Assembly: GCA_964391805.1 (NCBI GenBank)
Contig: CAYMNK010000002.1
Span: 124,001 to 188,000, forward strand
Direction: 5' to 3'
Origin: RUG14300 sp964391805
GTDB lineage: Bacteria; Bacillota; Clostridia; Christensenellales; CAG-1252
Length of the DNA: 64,000 bases
In this document: positions 35,276 through 44,189 of the stretch, piece by piece
Position numbering within the stretch: position 1 is the stretch's first letter
Layout of the letters: each line of letters opens with the position of its first letter
Position numbers and translations under genes: made by a program
The notes under the pieces: model-generated
What the model saw: the letters and a program-made list of their open reading frames with translations, nothing else
What the model was told of the DNA's origin: nothing
Databases searched by the model: none

Positions 35276-37294
35276 TTATTTTCTGGAATCCAATTCTTCC
35301 TTTCTCTTCTTAGCATCCTCGATGATCTTGGGGTTAGCGGAAGAAGGAACTTCTTGATACTCGGCAAACTTCATGGTAAATCTACCTCTTCCTTGAGTCA
35401 TAGAACGAAGGTCGGTAGCATATCTGAGCATTTCAGCTTGAGGAATGCTTGCGGAAATGATTTGTCTACCATTCTTTTGCTCGGTGAACTTAATAGCACC
35501 ACGACGCTTACTTACGTCACCTAATACGTCGCCCAAGTATGAAGCAGGAACGGAAATTTCTACGTCCATGATAGGCTCTAAGAAGTAAGGACCTGCAGCC
35601 TTAACACCTTCGTCGTATGCCAACTTAGCTGCGGAGATGAATGCGATTTCCTTACTATCTACGGGGTGATACTTACCATCGAATACGGTAGCCTTGAGGT
35701 TGATCATAGGATAACCTGCCAAAACGCCAGTCTTAACAGCTTCACGTAAACCTTTTTCAACTGCGGGGATAAATTGACGAGGAATTGCACCACCAACAAC
35801 TGCGTCTACGAATTCGAACACGCCGTCTTCGGCACCCGGCTCGAAACGAACGGAACATTGACCGAATTGACCTGCACCACCGTTTTGCTTCTTATGTCTA
35901 CCGGTTGCTTCAGCAGATCTGTGGATGGTTTCTCTATAAGAAACGCGGGGTTCTCTCAAAAGTGCATCGAGGTTATATTTATTCTTAACTTTCTTACAGA
36001 TGATCTCTAATTGAGTTTCGCCTAAACCTTGTAATAATGTCTCGTTGGTTTCGGCATTCTTCTCTACGCGAGCAGTGCTTTCTTCGTCAAGAATCTTATA
36101 GATAGCGGAGATAACCTTTTCTTCATCGTCCTTCTTAGCCGCGTTAACTGCCAAAGAGATAACAGGCTCGGGGAACGGAATAGCATCTAATACAACCTTA
36201 TTTGCGGGATCGCAAAGGGTGTCGCCGGTCTTGGTGGATGTTAATTTAGCAACAGCACCGATATCACCGGTATTGAAGCCGTCTACCATATCTTGTTTCT
36301 TACCACGGATGCAGTAAATGGATGCGCAACGCTCTGATTTTTCGCTTGCGGAATTCAATACGTTGTCACCGGAATTGAGCTTACCGCCCATAACCTTGAA
36401 CATCAAAAGTTTACCTACGAACGGGTCAACGATGGTCTTAAATACTTGAGCGGAGAAGTTCTCTGTCTTAGCCTTAGGAGCGGGGATAATATTAACGATA
36501 TTATCTAAAAGATTGGTGATAGCTACGTTTTGAGTAGCGGAACCGGCGAATGCAAGGATAACTGCAGCATTTTCAACTGCAATTCTAATACCTGCCAATA
36601 CGTCCTCTTCGCAGAGATCCATATCTTCAAAATATTTTTCCATTAATTCGTCACTTTGCTCTGCTGCTAACTCTACGAGTTGTTGACGAGCTTCGTCATA
36701 AGCATCTTGATGACTTGCGGGAATTGCAATTTCGTTACCATTCATATCGTACGCCTTAGCATTCAATACGCTGATGTAACCTGTCATCTTCAAGTTCTCA
36801 ACAATAGGAATTTCACATGCGCATACTGTCGGGAAGTTGCTATGAATGTCCTCAATAGTTGCCATGTAATTAGCATTTTCTTTAGTTACTGCGTTTACGA
36901 AAAGGATGCTGGGAAGCTTACGCTCGCTTACCATTTCAAGTGCCTTCTCACAACCAACGGACATTGCACCGCTCGCTTGGGTAACGATTACAGCGCCGTC
37001 TGCTACATGCAATGCGGAAACAACCTCGCCCTCAAAGTCGAAGGAACCGGGAGTATCCAAAATATTAATCTTATGCTCTTTCCAAACGGTATAACCAAGA
37101 CCTAATCCGATAGAAATCTTACGACTGATTTCTTCGTTATCGAAGTCCATCGTCGAGTTACCATCGTCAACACGACCGAGTCTATCTATTGTCTTACCGT
37201 TAAACATCATGGCTTCGGCAAGAGAAGTCTTACCTTCACCGGAGTGACCTATTAAAGCCACGTTACGAATTGAATTAGTTTCAAAAACCTTCAT
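35276..37294 (-). CDS. Elongation factor G-like GTPase with altered G4 motif
   Basis: 672 aa with all five EF-G domains, slightly shorter than canonical EF-G. P-loop GHSGEGKT (16-23), switch region around DGNSTMD (44-50), DTPGS (80-84) in place of the canonical DTPGH. The guanine-specificity motif NKxD is replaced by NAVT (133-137 region: FVNAVTKENANY), so the key Asp is missing. C-terminal parts (SYRETIHRSAEATGRHKKQNGGAGQFGQCSVRFEP; RRGAIKFTEQKNGRQIISASIPQAEMLRYATDLRSMTQGRGRFTMKF) are well kept. Best seen as an EF-G2/FusA paralogue of uncertain role; it is not next to rpsL, rpsG or tuf. SD AAGGGG at 37294. Confidence 0.85.
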   Translation of the reverse strand: MKVFETNSIRNVALIGHSGEGKTSLAEAMMFNGKTIDRLGRVDDGNSTMDFDNEEISRKISIGLGLGYTVWKEHKINILDTPGSFDFEGEVVSALHVADGAVIVTQASGAMSVGCEKALEMVSERKLPSILFVNAVTKENANYMATIEDIHSNFPTVCACEIPIVENLKMTGYISVLNAKAYDMNGNEIAIPASHQDAYDEARQQLVELAAEQSDELMEKYFEDMDLCEEDVLAGIRIAVENAAVILAFAGSATQNVAITNLLDNIVNIIPAPKAKTENFSAQVFKTIVDPFVGKLLMFKVMGGKLNSGDNVLNSASEKSERCASIYCIRGKKQDMVDGFNTGDIGAVAKLTSTKTGDTLCDPANKVVLDAIPFPEPVISLAVNAAKKDDEEKVISAIYKILDEESTARVEKNAETNETLLQGLGETQLEIICKKVKNKYNLDALLREPRVSYRETIHRSAEATGRHKKQNGGAGQFGQCSVRFEPGAEDGVFEFVDAVVGGAIPRQFIPAVEKGLREAVKTGVLAGYPMINLKATVFDGKYHPVDSKEIAFISAAKLAYDEGVKAAGPYFLEPIMDVEISVPASYLGDVLGDVSKRRGAIKFTEQKNGRQIISASIPQAEMLRYATDLRSMTQGRGRFTMKFAEYQEVPSSANPKIIEDAKKRKEELDSRK

Positions 37295-37338
37295 TATACT
37301 ACCCCTTGGATATTATTAACCTTTTTATGGCTATTATA

Positions 37339-37367
37339 ATATTACAATATAAATTGATTTTTATCAA
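37339..37367 (-). promoter_or_regulatory. Promoter of the EF-G-like gene
   Basis: Minus strand: TTGATA (37362-37367), 17 bp, TAATAT (37339-37344). A second TATAAT follows close by. Confidence 0.45.
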
Positions 37368-37564
37368 CTAATTTTTTGCTTAGAACCGCACTTTTTTGTA
37401 AATTTTTTATTTTTAAAGTGATTTTTACCGTTTTTTACAATGACTTCAACCCTTATATGGTGTGTTTTTCGGTATATGTCGGTTTATTTTTAGCTCTTAC
37501 CGTACATATTTATTTCTCAAAATGAATAACATTTGATAAAACTATTTATATTATGGGGGCTTTT

Positions 37565-38239
37565 ATGATTGGCTTTTTCGATAGCGGTAAGGGTGGATTG
37601 ACAACTTTAGCGGAATGTGTAAGGAAGGGATTTAGAGGTGAAGCGGTGTATTTCGCGGATTATTCTAATGCGCCGTTTGGTAATAAATCAGTTGCAAATC
37701 TTTGTCAAATTGCCGACGATTGTTTGGATAAACTTCACTCAATGGGTGTCGATCTTTCGGTTTGCGCCTGCAACACGCTAAGTTCGGTATGCAACTTCGC
37801 GGGAAAAAACGTCATTCCGCTAAGAATACCTTTCGAACTTGTAGAAAACTTTTCGGATTGCCTATTTTTAGGAACGGTTAATTCGGTAAACGCTCTGCCA
37901 AATTGGTTTTATGCAATGGGTGGAAAAAGCAAAGCATTGCCCGAACTTGCTACAATGATTGACTCTAATTCGACGGAAATCGACGCGTATTTAGAGTCGC
38001 AAATTTTGGAACACGCTCATACAGTCATTTTGGGCTGTACTCATTATGTTTTTTATAAAGATAAAATCAAACACCTAACACAGGCAAAAGAGGTTTTGTC
38101 GGTTAACGAGGGCGTGCATGTCAAGCTTCGCCCTCTCCACGGACGAGATTTAACCGTCTATTTCCAAAAAGAAAAAGCGGACGAATATACCGCCGCTCTA
38201 CATTCTTTGGCTATAAAGCCGATTATAAAAACATATTAA
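37565..38239 (+). CDS. Short MurI-like protein (glutamate/aspartate racemase family)
   Basis: 224 aa from the ATG at 37565, preceded by GGGGG; the ATG at 37553 would have no ribosome binding site. IGFFDSGKGGLTTL, ADYSNAPFGNKS, ACNTLS (C69) and ILGCTHY (C158) match glutamate racemase, with both catalytic cysteines. About 40 residues shorter than MurI, with the internal segment between the cysteine motifs shortened. It could make D-glutamate for peptidoglycan or be a paralogue acting on another acid. Its stop touches the end of a convergent gene (38239/38240) with no terminator between them. Confidence 0.75.
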   Translation: MIGFFDSGKGGLTTLAECVRKGFRGEAVYFADYSNAPFGNKSVANLCQIADDCLDKLHSMGVDLSVCACNTLSSVCNFAGKNVIPLRIPFELVENFSDCLFLGTVNSVNALPNWFYAMGGKSKALPELATMIDSNSTEIDAYLESQILEHAHTVILGCTHYVFYKDKIKHLTQAKEVLSVNEGVHVKLRPLHGRDLTVYFQKEKADEYTAALHSLAIKPIIKTY

Positions 38240-38968
38240 CTAAATTAGGCAAAACCTTTTAAGTACTTCTTCTATTTTCTCAACACGCTGAGTAAATTTT
38301 TTATTGTCAACCAGTGCCAATTTTACACCTAACCAACTCGGCCTGACCATTTTGGGATTATCATCCTCGACATTGAAAAGAAAATAATCTAAAAGTTCGT
38401 TCAATTCGTTCCTAAGTTTGGCTTCGATCTTGTTATCGCCGTCAAGTTCCCTACGAATATCCTTAACTATCGAATAAATCTCATTCGCAGCAGCCGTACT
38501 GATACTGGTTGCCAATTCGCTATCGGTGTCCTCTTGGTCAACTCCTTCGTTATATAAAAACACCTCTCTAAATGCCAATCTATAAGGATTGAAAACAACT
38601 TTACAAAACTCCGAGTACGCCGATTTAGTATCCAAATCGGGATACAACTGTTTGAGTACGTTATCAATCGTTTGAGTAGTTTTGGCAAACTCATAGATTA
38701 GTTTGGTCACAAAAGCAACTATGCCCTTTTTACTTTCAGGCAAACGGAAAAAGTATTTGCCATCCTTTTGAACGATGCACTTCTTAAGCAATTTTTCGTA
38801 ATTGATGGTCTTATAACACTCCGAAACGGTAACACGAAGATCGGCATTATAGGCTATAAGTTTGAGTAAATCTTCGAATTTACCTCCAATCATCAATATA
38901 TTGGCATCTATAACCGATTGAACGGCACTATCAAATAATAAAAACTCTTCGTCTCTATTTAGATCCAT
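38240..38968 (-). CDS. Hypothetical protein (242 aa)
   Basis: Mostly helical, soluble and acidic, with no motif I recognise. The start at 38968 follows GGAGTG. It lies directly against the MurI-like gene, tail to tail. Nothing in the sequence indicates a function. Confidence 0.7.
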   Translation of the reverse strand: MDLNRDEEFLLFDSAVQSVIDANILMIGGKFEDLLKLIAYNADLRVTVSECYKTINYEKLLKKCIVQKDGKYFFRLPESKKGIVAFVTKLIYEFAKTTQTIDNVLKQLYPDLDTKSAYSEFCKVVFNPYRLAFREVFLYNEGVDQEDTDSELATSISTAAANEIYSIVKDIRRELDGDNKIEAKLRNELNELLDYFLFNVEDDNPKMVRPSWLGVKLALVDNKKFTQRVEKIEEVLKRFCLI

Positions 38969-39183
38969 AATCTTTTCACTCCGTATTTCTTAGATATTAT
39001 GATTATATTACATTTTTTATAATTTTTCAATCCTTTTATTGTAATTTAACAAATAAACCGAACCATTTTATCATAATAATTGCTTACATACTTTACAAAT
39101 GACACTATATGTAACTTGAATTGTTATAATTGCATCCGAATACCACAATATGTAGTAATTTTTAAAAAAATATCAAAAAAGTC

Positions 39184-39213
39184 TTGTTTGTCTATATCAA
39201 TCTGTGTTACAAT
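39184..39213 (+). promoter_or_regulatory. Promoter of the DUF4364 gene
   Basis: TTGTTT (39184-39189), 18 bp, TACAAT (39208-39213) with TGT extended -10. Confidence 0.5.
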
Positions 39214-39245
39214 TAAAATATATACGCAAGACAAGGGGCAACAAC

Positions 39246-39767
39246 ATGGAAAACGATCTTATTGAAAAGCTTATGATACTATATCTGCTTGATAGAATGG
39301 AAGTTTCTTTGGTAGAAGAAACTCTTTTAGCCATTTGCTGTACAGACAATGAATGGATGCCGTATATGAATTGCATCGATGCTTTAAGTAAGCTCAAAGA
39401 TTCGGATTTTATCCACAGTTCTCAACCAAACGGTAAAGTTATATATAATATCACACCCGCCGGAAGAAGTTGTATTGCCACTTTCTACACAAAAATTCCG
39501 CTCTCTAAGAGAGAACAAATAGTAGATTTCGTCAAGAAAAAGAGATTGGAATATCGTAAAAAGCAAGAACTCGATTTCGATTATTATCTCAACAAGGACG
39601 GTACATATACGGTTAAGTTAGTAATTGCCGATCCTTCGTCAAGAACAAATATGCTCGAAATCAAAATCGCCGCAGACAGTAAAGGTAACGCAAGGTATGC
39701 TTGTAACACTTGGGAAGAGAAAGCGGCTCAAATATACGAATTTTTATACGAAAAATTGTTTGATTAA
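39246..39767 (+). CDS. DUF4364-family winged-helix-like protein
   Basis: 173 aa from the ATG at 39246 (AAGGGG upstream; the frame opens earlier at 39204 within the promoter). The N-terminal half is a winged-helix-like domain (LIEKLMILYLLDRM ... DFIHSSQPNGKVIYNITPAG), the C-terminal half beta-rich. Matches the DUF4364 family of Clostridia, thought to be DNA-binding from its fold; no regulon is known. Monocistronic with its own terminator. Confidence 0.8.
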   Translation: MENDLIEKLMILYLLDRMEVSLVEETLLAICCTDNEWMPYMNCIDALSKLKDSDFIHSSQPNGKVIYNITPAGRSCIATFYTKIPLSKREQIVDFVKKKRLEYRKKQELDFDYYLNKDGTYTVKLVIADPSSRTNMLEIKIAADSKGNARYACNTWEEKAAQIYEFLYEKLFD

Positions 39768-39772
39768 TTATT

Positions 39773-39797
39773 GGAACCGACGAGGTTCCTTTTTTTA
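39773..39797 (+). terminator. Terminator of the DUF4364 gene
   Basis: GGAACC (39773-39778), loop GACGA, GGTTCC (39784-39789), then seven T. Confidence 0.85.
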
Positions 39798-39846
39798 TGT
39801 TGCGGACGTTGAAGATAAGTTTTTGTTATGGTATCCGCTTTTATGA

Positions 39847-39960
39847 TTTGGATTAAGATACTGCAAGGTGAACCTTGCACTGCTTCGCAGTTCGACTTCA
39901 GACTTTGTCTTCCGCTCAGTATGACGGGACGGGCGCTAAAGCGCCGTGACGTCTTTGCTA
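39847..39960 (+). repeat. Three-hairpin dispersed element with tail
   Basis: GATAC, TGCAAGG-TGAA-CCTTGCA, CTGC-TTC-GCAG, TTCGACTTC, AGAC-TTT-GTCT, CGCTCAGTATGAC, then GACGGGCGCTAAAGCGCC. Confidence 0.75.
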
Positions 39961-40035
39961 CCGCAAAAGTGAAGTTGTAAAGCCGTGAAGTTTGCCTCGC
40001 GACAAGTGAAGTTTTTGCTTCGCAAAGTTGCGGAT
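39961..40035. repeat. Hairpin array with GTGAAGT linkers
   Basis: GTGAAGT occurs at 39969-39975, 39985-39991 and 40006-40012, separated by hairpin-like segments (TTGCCTCGCGACAA, TTTTGC-TTCG-GCAAA type). Confidence 0.6.
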
Positions 40036-40156
40036 TGTTTTATCAATGGCGTGATTTGTCGGTAAAAATGTTTTCATTGAGAATTTGAACAAGTTTTGTC
40101 TAAGGTGTTTCATTATCGTTAGATTGGTGATAATATGGAATAATTCAGGGGGTAAA

Positions 40157-41494
40157 ATGAAAAACTTTTTCAAAACAATTGCCGTATTCATATTGATAGG
40201 TACAAGCGTCTTTTTCGGAATCACCTATTATAAAACCTTCGTTCAAGAAGAAGTTAAAGCCGAAAGCAATAACACAAACAATGGTGTCGAAAGTGTATTA
40301 ACGCCAAGTGCGCCTTCAATCGATAAAGATGATGAAATAATCGAAGCTCCTACGATTTTTAGGTCGGAACTGCCGAGAAAGGCTACTGTAACAACAAACG
40401 GTTTTATAAATAATGTAGGCGGTTACGGTGAAGAAGAATTTAAGGAATATTATAAACTTGCCAATAGATATTTTGTAATTCTTCAATCGACTTCGGATAA
40501 TTGCGATATAGAATCAAAAGGTAGCGGAATCGCTATCGCCGTGTTCGACCAAACAGGAGAATTGCAATCGGTTTCTTCGCTAAAATCGGATAACACCGAA
40601 AAGTATTTGTCTTCTTGTTTGTACGACAACGGCATCATGATTGCGACCTCATCCGCAAATGGTGTAAGCGTATATGCTTATGATTTGAACGGCGGTGTGG
40701 ATAGACTTCTGCTCCCCATAAAAGCAGACAATTGCATTACATATTATTATTCATCGGGCGTTATTTTGGCTTGTTTTAGCGAGAACGAAGCAAAAATCTT
40801 TTCTATAAGCGCATCACTCGGAATCAATTATCAAACATCATTTTCTGCGGAAGGAATGACCAAGCCGATTGCCTTATTCAAAAGCGGTACATTTACACTA
40901 TTTGCAAACGGCGATAACGGCGGTAGAATATTCAATTTCGAACTTAGCGGAAGTCATTCATCGATCAAGATAAATCGCATACTCGATGTAATTCCTACAA
41001 AAGAAGGCTATCTATTAGCCACCATTAGCGGAGGAATGATCTACCTGCAGAGATACTCGTATAGTTTGGAGGCATTGGGGACAGATAATCTTAGTGCCGG
41101 GGATAACGCTAAGATCGGAAGTGCCGATAACGGCTATTATGTTATTGTTTACGGCGCAAATAAACAAACTCAAAGTTATTTTCTATGCAATCACTATGAT
41201 GTGGTTAGCGTCAATTCTACCGATTATCCCGGTTTTACCGACGTAGGTGAAATGATACTATATAACAGTTCTTTTTATTTTAAGGCGGTCAATCGCAAAG
41301 GGTGCTCTCTTTACCGCTACGATATTAATGGGCATACCGCAAGCAGTGTATGGGATGAAGACAACACTAACGGACTAAAGTTTTCACTTGACAGCGATCG
41401 TATTACCCTATTCTACACATCTCGCTCGGCTGTCGGCGACTACATAAATAATTGGGGCGAAGGCGATGTGTGGATAAATGCAATCGATTACTAA
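40157..41494 (+). CDS. Membrane-anchored beta-propeller-like protein
   Basis: 445 aa from the ATG at 40157 (GGGGG upstream; the frame extends to 40085 through sequence with no ribosome binding site). One N-terminal hydrophobic helix (about 5-25) acts as signal anchor, then a Ser/Asn-rich linker, then about 340 residues of repeated beta-strand blocks with G-x-x-x-x-A/L-x-Y/F-x-x-N-G patterns, typical of a propeller. No enzyme motif. It is the first gene before ytfI-gerW-dacF-rluB, which suggests an envelope role; sporulation involvement is inference. Confidence 0.7.
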   Translation: MKNFFKTIAVFILIGTSVFFGITYYKTFVQEEVKAESNNTNNGVESVLTPSAPSIDKDDEIIEAPTIFRSELPRKATVTTNGFINNVGGYGEEEFKEYYKLANRYFVILQSTSDNCDIESKGSGIAIAVFDQTGELQSVSSLKSDNTEKYLSSCLYDNGIMIATSSANGVSVYAYDLNGGVDRLLLPIKADNCITYYYSSGVILACFSENEAKIFSISASLGINYQTSFSAEGMTKPIALFKSGTFTLFANGDNGGRIFNFELSGSHSSIKINRILDVIPTKEGYLLATISGGMIYLQRYSYSLEALGTDNLSAGDNAKIGSADNGYYVIVYGANKQTQSYFLCNHYDVVSVNSTDYPGFTDVGEMILYNSSFYFKAVNRKGCSLYRYDINGHTASSVWDEDNTNGLKFSLDSDRITLFYTSRSAVGDYINNWGEGDVWINAIDY

Positions 41495-41520
41495 AAATCA
41501 TGAATAACATTTAAGCGATC

Positions 41521-41970
41521 ATGAATACTAAAGTCATGATCCTTTTATTTTTAGTGGCGGTGCCTTTGATATGCTTGGCTCAAATTCGCATGGAAAAGAA
41601 TGCAATATCCCTCGAAGTATATATATGGAGTTTTAAGTTAATTACCATCCAAATCGACAAAAAAGCACATATTACCATCAACAGAAAAAGATTCCACAAA
41701 AAGAAGACAAAACACAGAATAGTAATATCACCTTTAGTATTCACTTCCCTTGGTCTCAAATTGTTTATCCAACTCAACGCGGATTCGGATGCGTTCGCTA
41801 AGGCTCTAATCCAAGGGATAGGAATATGCCTAAAAAATTACGGAAAACTATGGGTGATAGATACTAATAATCCTTCTGTTTCATTGTCGTTGTACGGAAA
41901 ATTCACGGTTTTTAAAATATTATCCGCCGTTTTGACTAATACTAAGGTTGTAAGGAAAAAAATAAAATGA
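41521..41970 (+). CDS. DUF2953/YtfI-like membrane-associated protein
   Basis: 149 aa, shorter than YtfI (about 220). One N-terminal transmembrane helix (4-20), the motif YIWSFKLITIQI, and the basic stretch RKRFHKKKTKHR. DUF2953 proteins are usually found directly before gerW/ytfJ in Clostridia, and that is so here (ATGA overlap with the next gene). The start lacks a strong ribosome binding site. The assignment rests largely on context. Confidence 0.6.
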   Translation: MNTKVMILLFLVAVPLICLAQIRMEKNAISLEVYIWSFKLITIQIDKKAHITINRKRFHKKKTKHRIVISPLVFTSLGLKLFIQLNADSDAFAKALIQGIGICLKNYGKLWVIDTNNPSVSLSLYGKFTVFKILSAVLTNTKVVRKKIK

Positions 41971-42314
41971 ATGATACTGAATTATTTTCTATAATGGTAA
42001 ACAACCTAAAAGAACTTGTGGATTCGGACACCGTAATCGGTAAAGAAATTACTACTCCGAATAATAGTTTGATTATTCCAATCTCAAAGGTATCGGTAGG
42101 GATAGTTTCGGGAAGCGGAGAATCGATGGAAGGCGTGCTAAAAAAGGGGTTTCAATCTGCCGGTGGAGGCGGTGCAGGTGGTTCGGTAGTCCCGCTTGGA
42201 TTTTTGGTGATGAACGACACCAATACAAAATTTATAGCTATCGATAAGGAAGAAAACAGCAAATGGACCAATCTAATAAATTCGGCAATAGATCTTCTAA
42301 AACCTACGAAATAG
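41967..42314 (+). CDS. GerW/YtfJ-family sporulation protein
   Basis: 115 aa. Family hallmarks: TVIGKEITTPNNSLIIPISKVSVGIVSG, a glycine-rich loop GGGGAGGSVVPLGFLV, and a C-terminal conserved IDLL. In Bacillus, YtfJ/GerW is needed for spore germination lytic enzyme function. Overlaps the previous gene by 4 bp and the next by 52 bp. Confidence 0.9.
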   Translation: MNDTELFSIMVNNLKELVDSDTVIGKEITTPNNSLIIPISKVSVGIVSGSGESMEGVLKKGFQSAGGGGAGGSVVPLGFLVMNDTNTKFIAIDKEENSKWTNLINSAIDLLKPTK

Positions 42315-43363
42315 TCAGGTTCACCGCCCTTTTGTTATTGTTTTTAATTGTCTCGGTCGTTGCATTGTCCGCAAGCGTTACCTCTGCGTCTGCCGAGGAT
42401 ATAACCGCTATCAACAGCGGTTCTTCTTTTATCGTTATCGAAAAGAATAGCGGAAGAATATTGGCGGGGAATAACATAAACGCAAGAATGGAACCTGCAA
42501 GTACAACCAAGATATTGACGGCTATATGTGTGCTTGAAAACTGCAATATTGAAGATTACATCTCTATTCCTAAGTCTGCAGAAAATACGGACGGTTCGTC
42601 CATCTATCTAAAATGCGGTGAAAGATGGAAAATAAAAGATCTTCTGTACGGACTGATGCTTCGTTCGGGAAACGATTCGGCAGTTGCCCTATCGTCGATT
42701 TTCGGTGTTGAAGATGACTTTGCGGAACTAATGAATTTGACCGCAATTAAGTGCGGTGCTTATTATTCGCATTTTGTCAATCCTCACGGTTTGCCCGACG
42801 ATAATCACTATACAACCGCTTACGATCTCGCAATGATAACAGCATACGCTTATAAAAACGAGGAATTCAAAAAAATAGTGGCTACCACTCATTACTATTA
42901 TGATTACAATGGTGAAAGGCGGTGTTTTGTCAATAAAAACAAGCTTCTAAATCAATTCGAAGGGGCTAACGGCGTGAAAACGGGATATACGAAGCGCGCA
43001 GGTCGATGTTTGGTTTTCGGAGCCGAAAGAAACGGTATGCAATTAATCTCCGTAGTTTTGAATGAACCTAATATGTGGCAAAAATCGGCATATCTCTTGG
43101 AAGAATACTTCACGAGATACGCAATTAGACGAATACTGTCGAAAGAAGATTTTAAAGCGGTTACAGTAGACGGCAAGACGGTTTTTGTGCATACCCTTAA
43201 CGACCTCTGCTATCCAATGACGGATGACGAACTCGATGAAATCGATATTTCTTATACCATCCGCTCTAACCAAAAAACTCTCAAATCTAATACCGAAATT
43301 GGTACCGTAAATATAAAAATAGCAAATCGCTTGATTTTTAGCGAAAAAGTATATACAATATAA
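42263..43363 (+). CDS. D-alanyl-D-alanine carboxypeptidase (DacF/DacB-type)
   Basis: 366 aa. N-terminal signal/anchor (about 18-44), active-site STTK (S80, K83), SGN (135-137) and KTG (239-241) are all present. S11-family serine DD-carboxypeptidase that trims peptidoglycan stem peptides outside the membrane; in sporulators related enzymes set cortex cross-linking. Starts inside gerW (52-bp overlap), with AAGGA about 12 nt upstream, so the 5' end is somewhat uncertain. Confidence 0.92.
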   Translation: MDQSNKFGNRSSKTYEIVRFTALLLLFLIVSVVALSASVTSASAEDITAINSGSSFIVIEKNSGRILAGNNINARMEPASTTKILTAICVLENCNIEDYISIPKSAENTDGSSIYLKCGERWKIKDLLYGLMLRSGNDSAVALSSIFGVEDDFAELMNLTAIKCGAYYSHFVNPHGLPDDNHYTTAYDLAMITAYAYKNEEFKKIVATTHYYYDYNGERRCFVNKNKLLNQFEGANGVKTGYTKRAGRCLVFGAERNGMQLISVVLNEPNMWQKSAYLLEEYFTRYAIRRILSKEDFKAVTVDGKTVFVHTLNDLCYPMTDDELDEIDISYTIRSNQKTLKSNTEIGTVNIKIANRLIFSEKVYTI

Positions 43364-43390
43364 CTATCAAATCAAAAGGTAGTATTGTAT

Positions 43391-44098
43391 ATGAGAATTA
43401 ATAAATATATAGCCGAGTGCGGAATTACATCGAGAAGAGGTGCTGACGAACTTATTAGACAAGGCAAGGTCAGCGTTAACGGTAAAATTATATCCGAGCT
43501 GGGCTTGGATATCAATCCCGATGTAGACAGAGTCATCGTTGACGGTAAAAAAATCAGACACAGCAGTAAACACGTTTACATTATGTTCTATAAGCCGAAG
43601 GGATGTATTTGCTCCGCTTCCGATGAACATGGCAGGAAAACGGTGTACGATTACCTTAACATCAATCAAAAACTCGCTATTGTCGGTAGACTTGACTATG
43701 ATTCCGAAGGATTGCTCCTACTCACCAATGACGGCGAAATGGTTAATAAGCTAACACACCCTTCCAATATGGTTCCTAAGACATATTTGGTCAAGACCGA
43801 AGGCGAATTTACCGATGACGAAATCAAAAAGCTCAAGGGTAAAGTCGATATTGGCGAAGGTGAAGAAACATCGGGTGCAAGCGTTGCATTACTCGAAAAA
43901 GGTGACGGCAAAAGTAAATTGCGCATAACCATTCGCGAAGGTAAAAACCGCGAAATTCGTCGTATGTGCGAAAGCTTAAACAAAAACGTAATATTCTTGA
44001 AACGAATAGAGATTGCGGGCGTACGCTTGGGCGGACTCGCAAGAGGCACATACCGTTACTTGACACCTAAGGAAATAGAATTACTCCGCAAGGCGTAA
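43391..44098 (+). CDS. rluB: Pseudouridine synthase, RsuA/RluB family
   Basis: 235 aa from MRINKYIAECG at 43391; a TTG at 43385 is also possible since AAAGGT is only 4 nt before it. S4 RNA-binding domain (1-60) then the catalytic domain with GRLDYDSEGLLLLT (D102 the nucleophile). Modifies 23S or 16S rRNA uridine; the precise target is not determinable, so RluB is the likely call. Fits the Clostridia order gerW-dacF-rluB. Confidence 0.9.
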   Translation: MRINKYIAECGITSRRGADELIRQGKVSVNGKIISELGLDINPDVDRVIVDGKKIRHSSKHVYIMFYKPKGCICSASDEHGRKTVYDYLNINQKLAIVGRLDYDSEGLLLLTNDGEMVNKLTHPSNMVPKTYLVKTEGEFTDDEIKKLKGKVDIGEGEETSGASVALLEKGDGKSKLRITIREGKNREIRRMCESLNKNVIFLKRIEIAGVRLGGLARGTYRYLTPKEIELLRKA

Positions 44099-44120
44099 TA
44101 GTCAATAATATCAAAATTCA

Positions 44121-44157
44121 TAAAGGACAGTGGAACGCACCATTGTTCTTTTTTTTA
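44121..44157 (+). terminator. Terminator after rluB
   Basis: AAAGGACAGTGG (44122-44133) with CCATTGTTCTTT (44140-44151) and a T-run; the same stem family as at 16154 and 34990. Confidence 0.85.
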
Positions 44158-44189
44158 CAGGCGTTATAAAAAAAGGTTGGGATTTTTTT

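Noticed and set aside
40085..40156. Extended N-terminus of the propeller protein
   Set aside because: The start at 40085 has no ribosome binding site, while the ATG at 40157 has GGGGG and begins a normal signal anchor.
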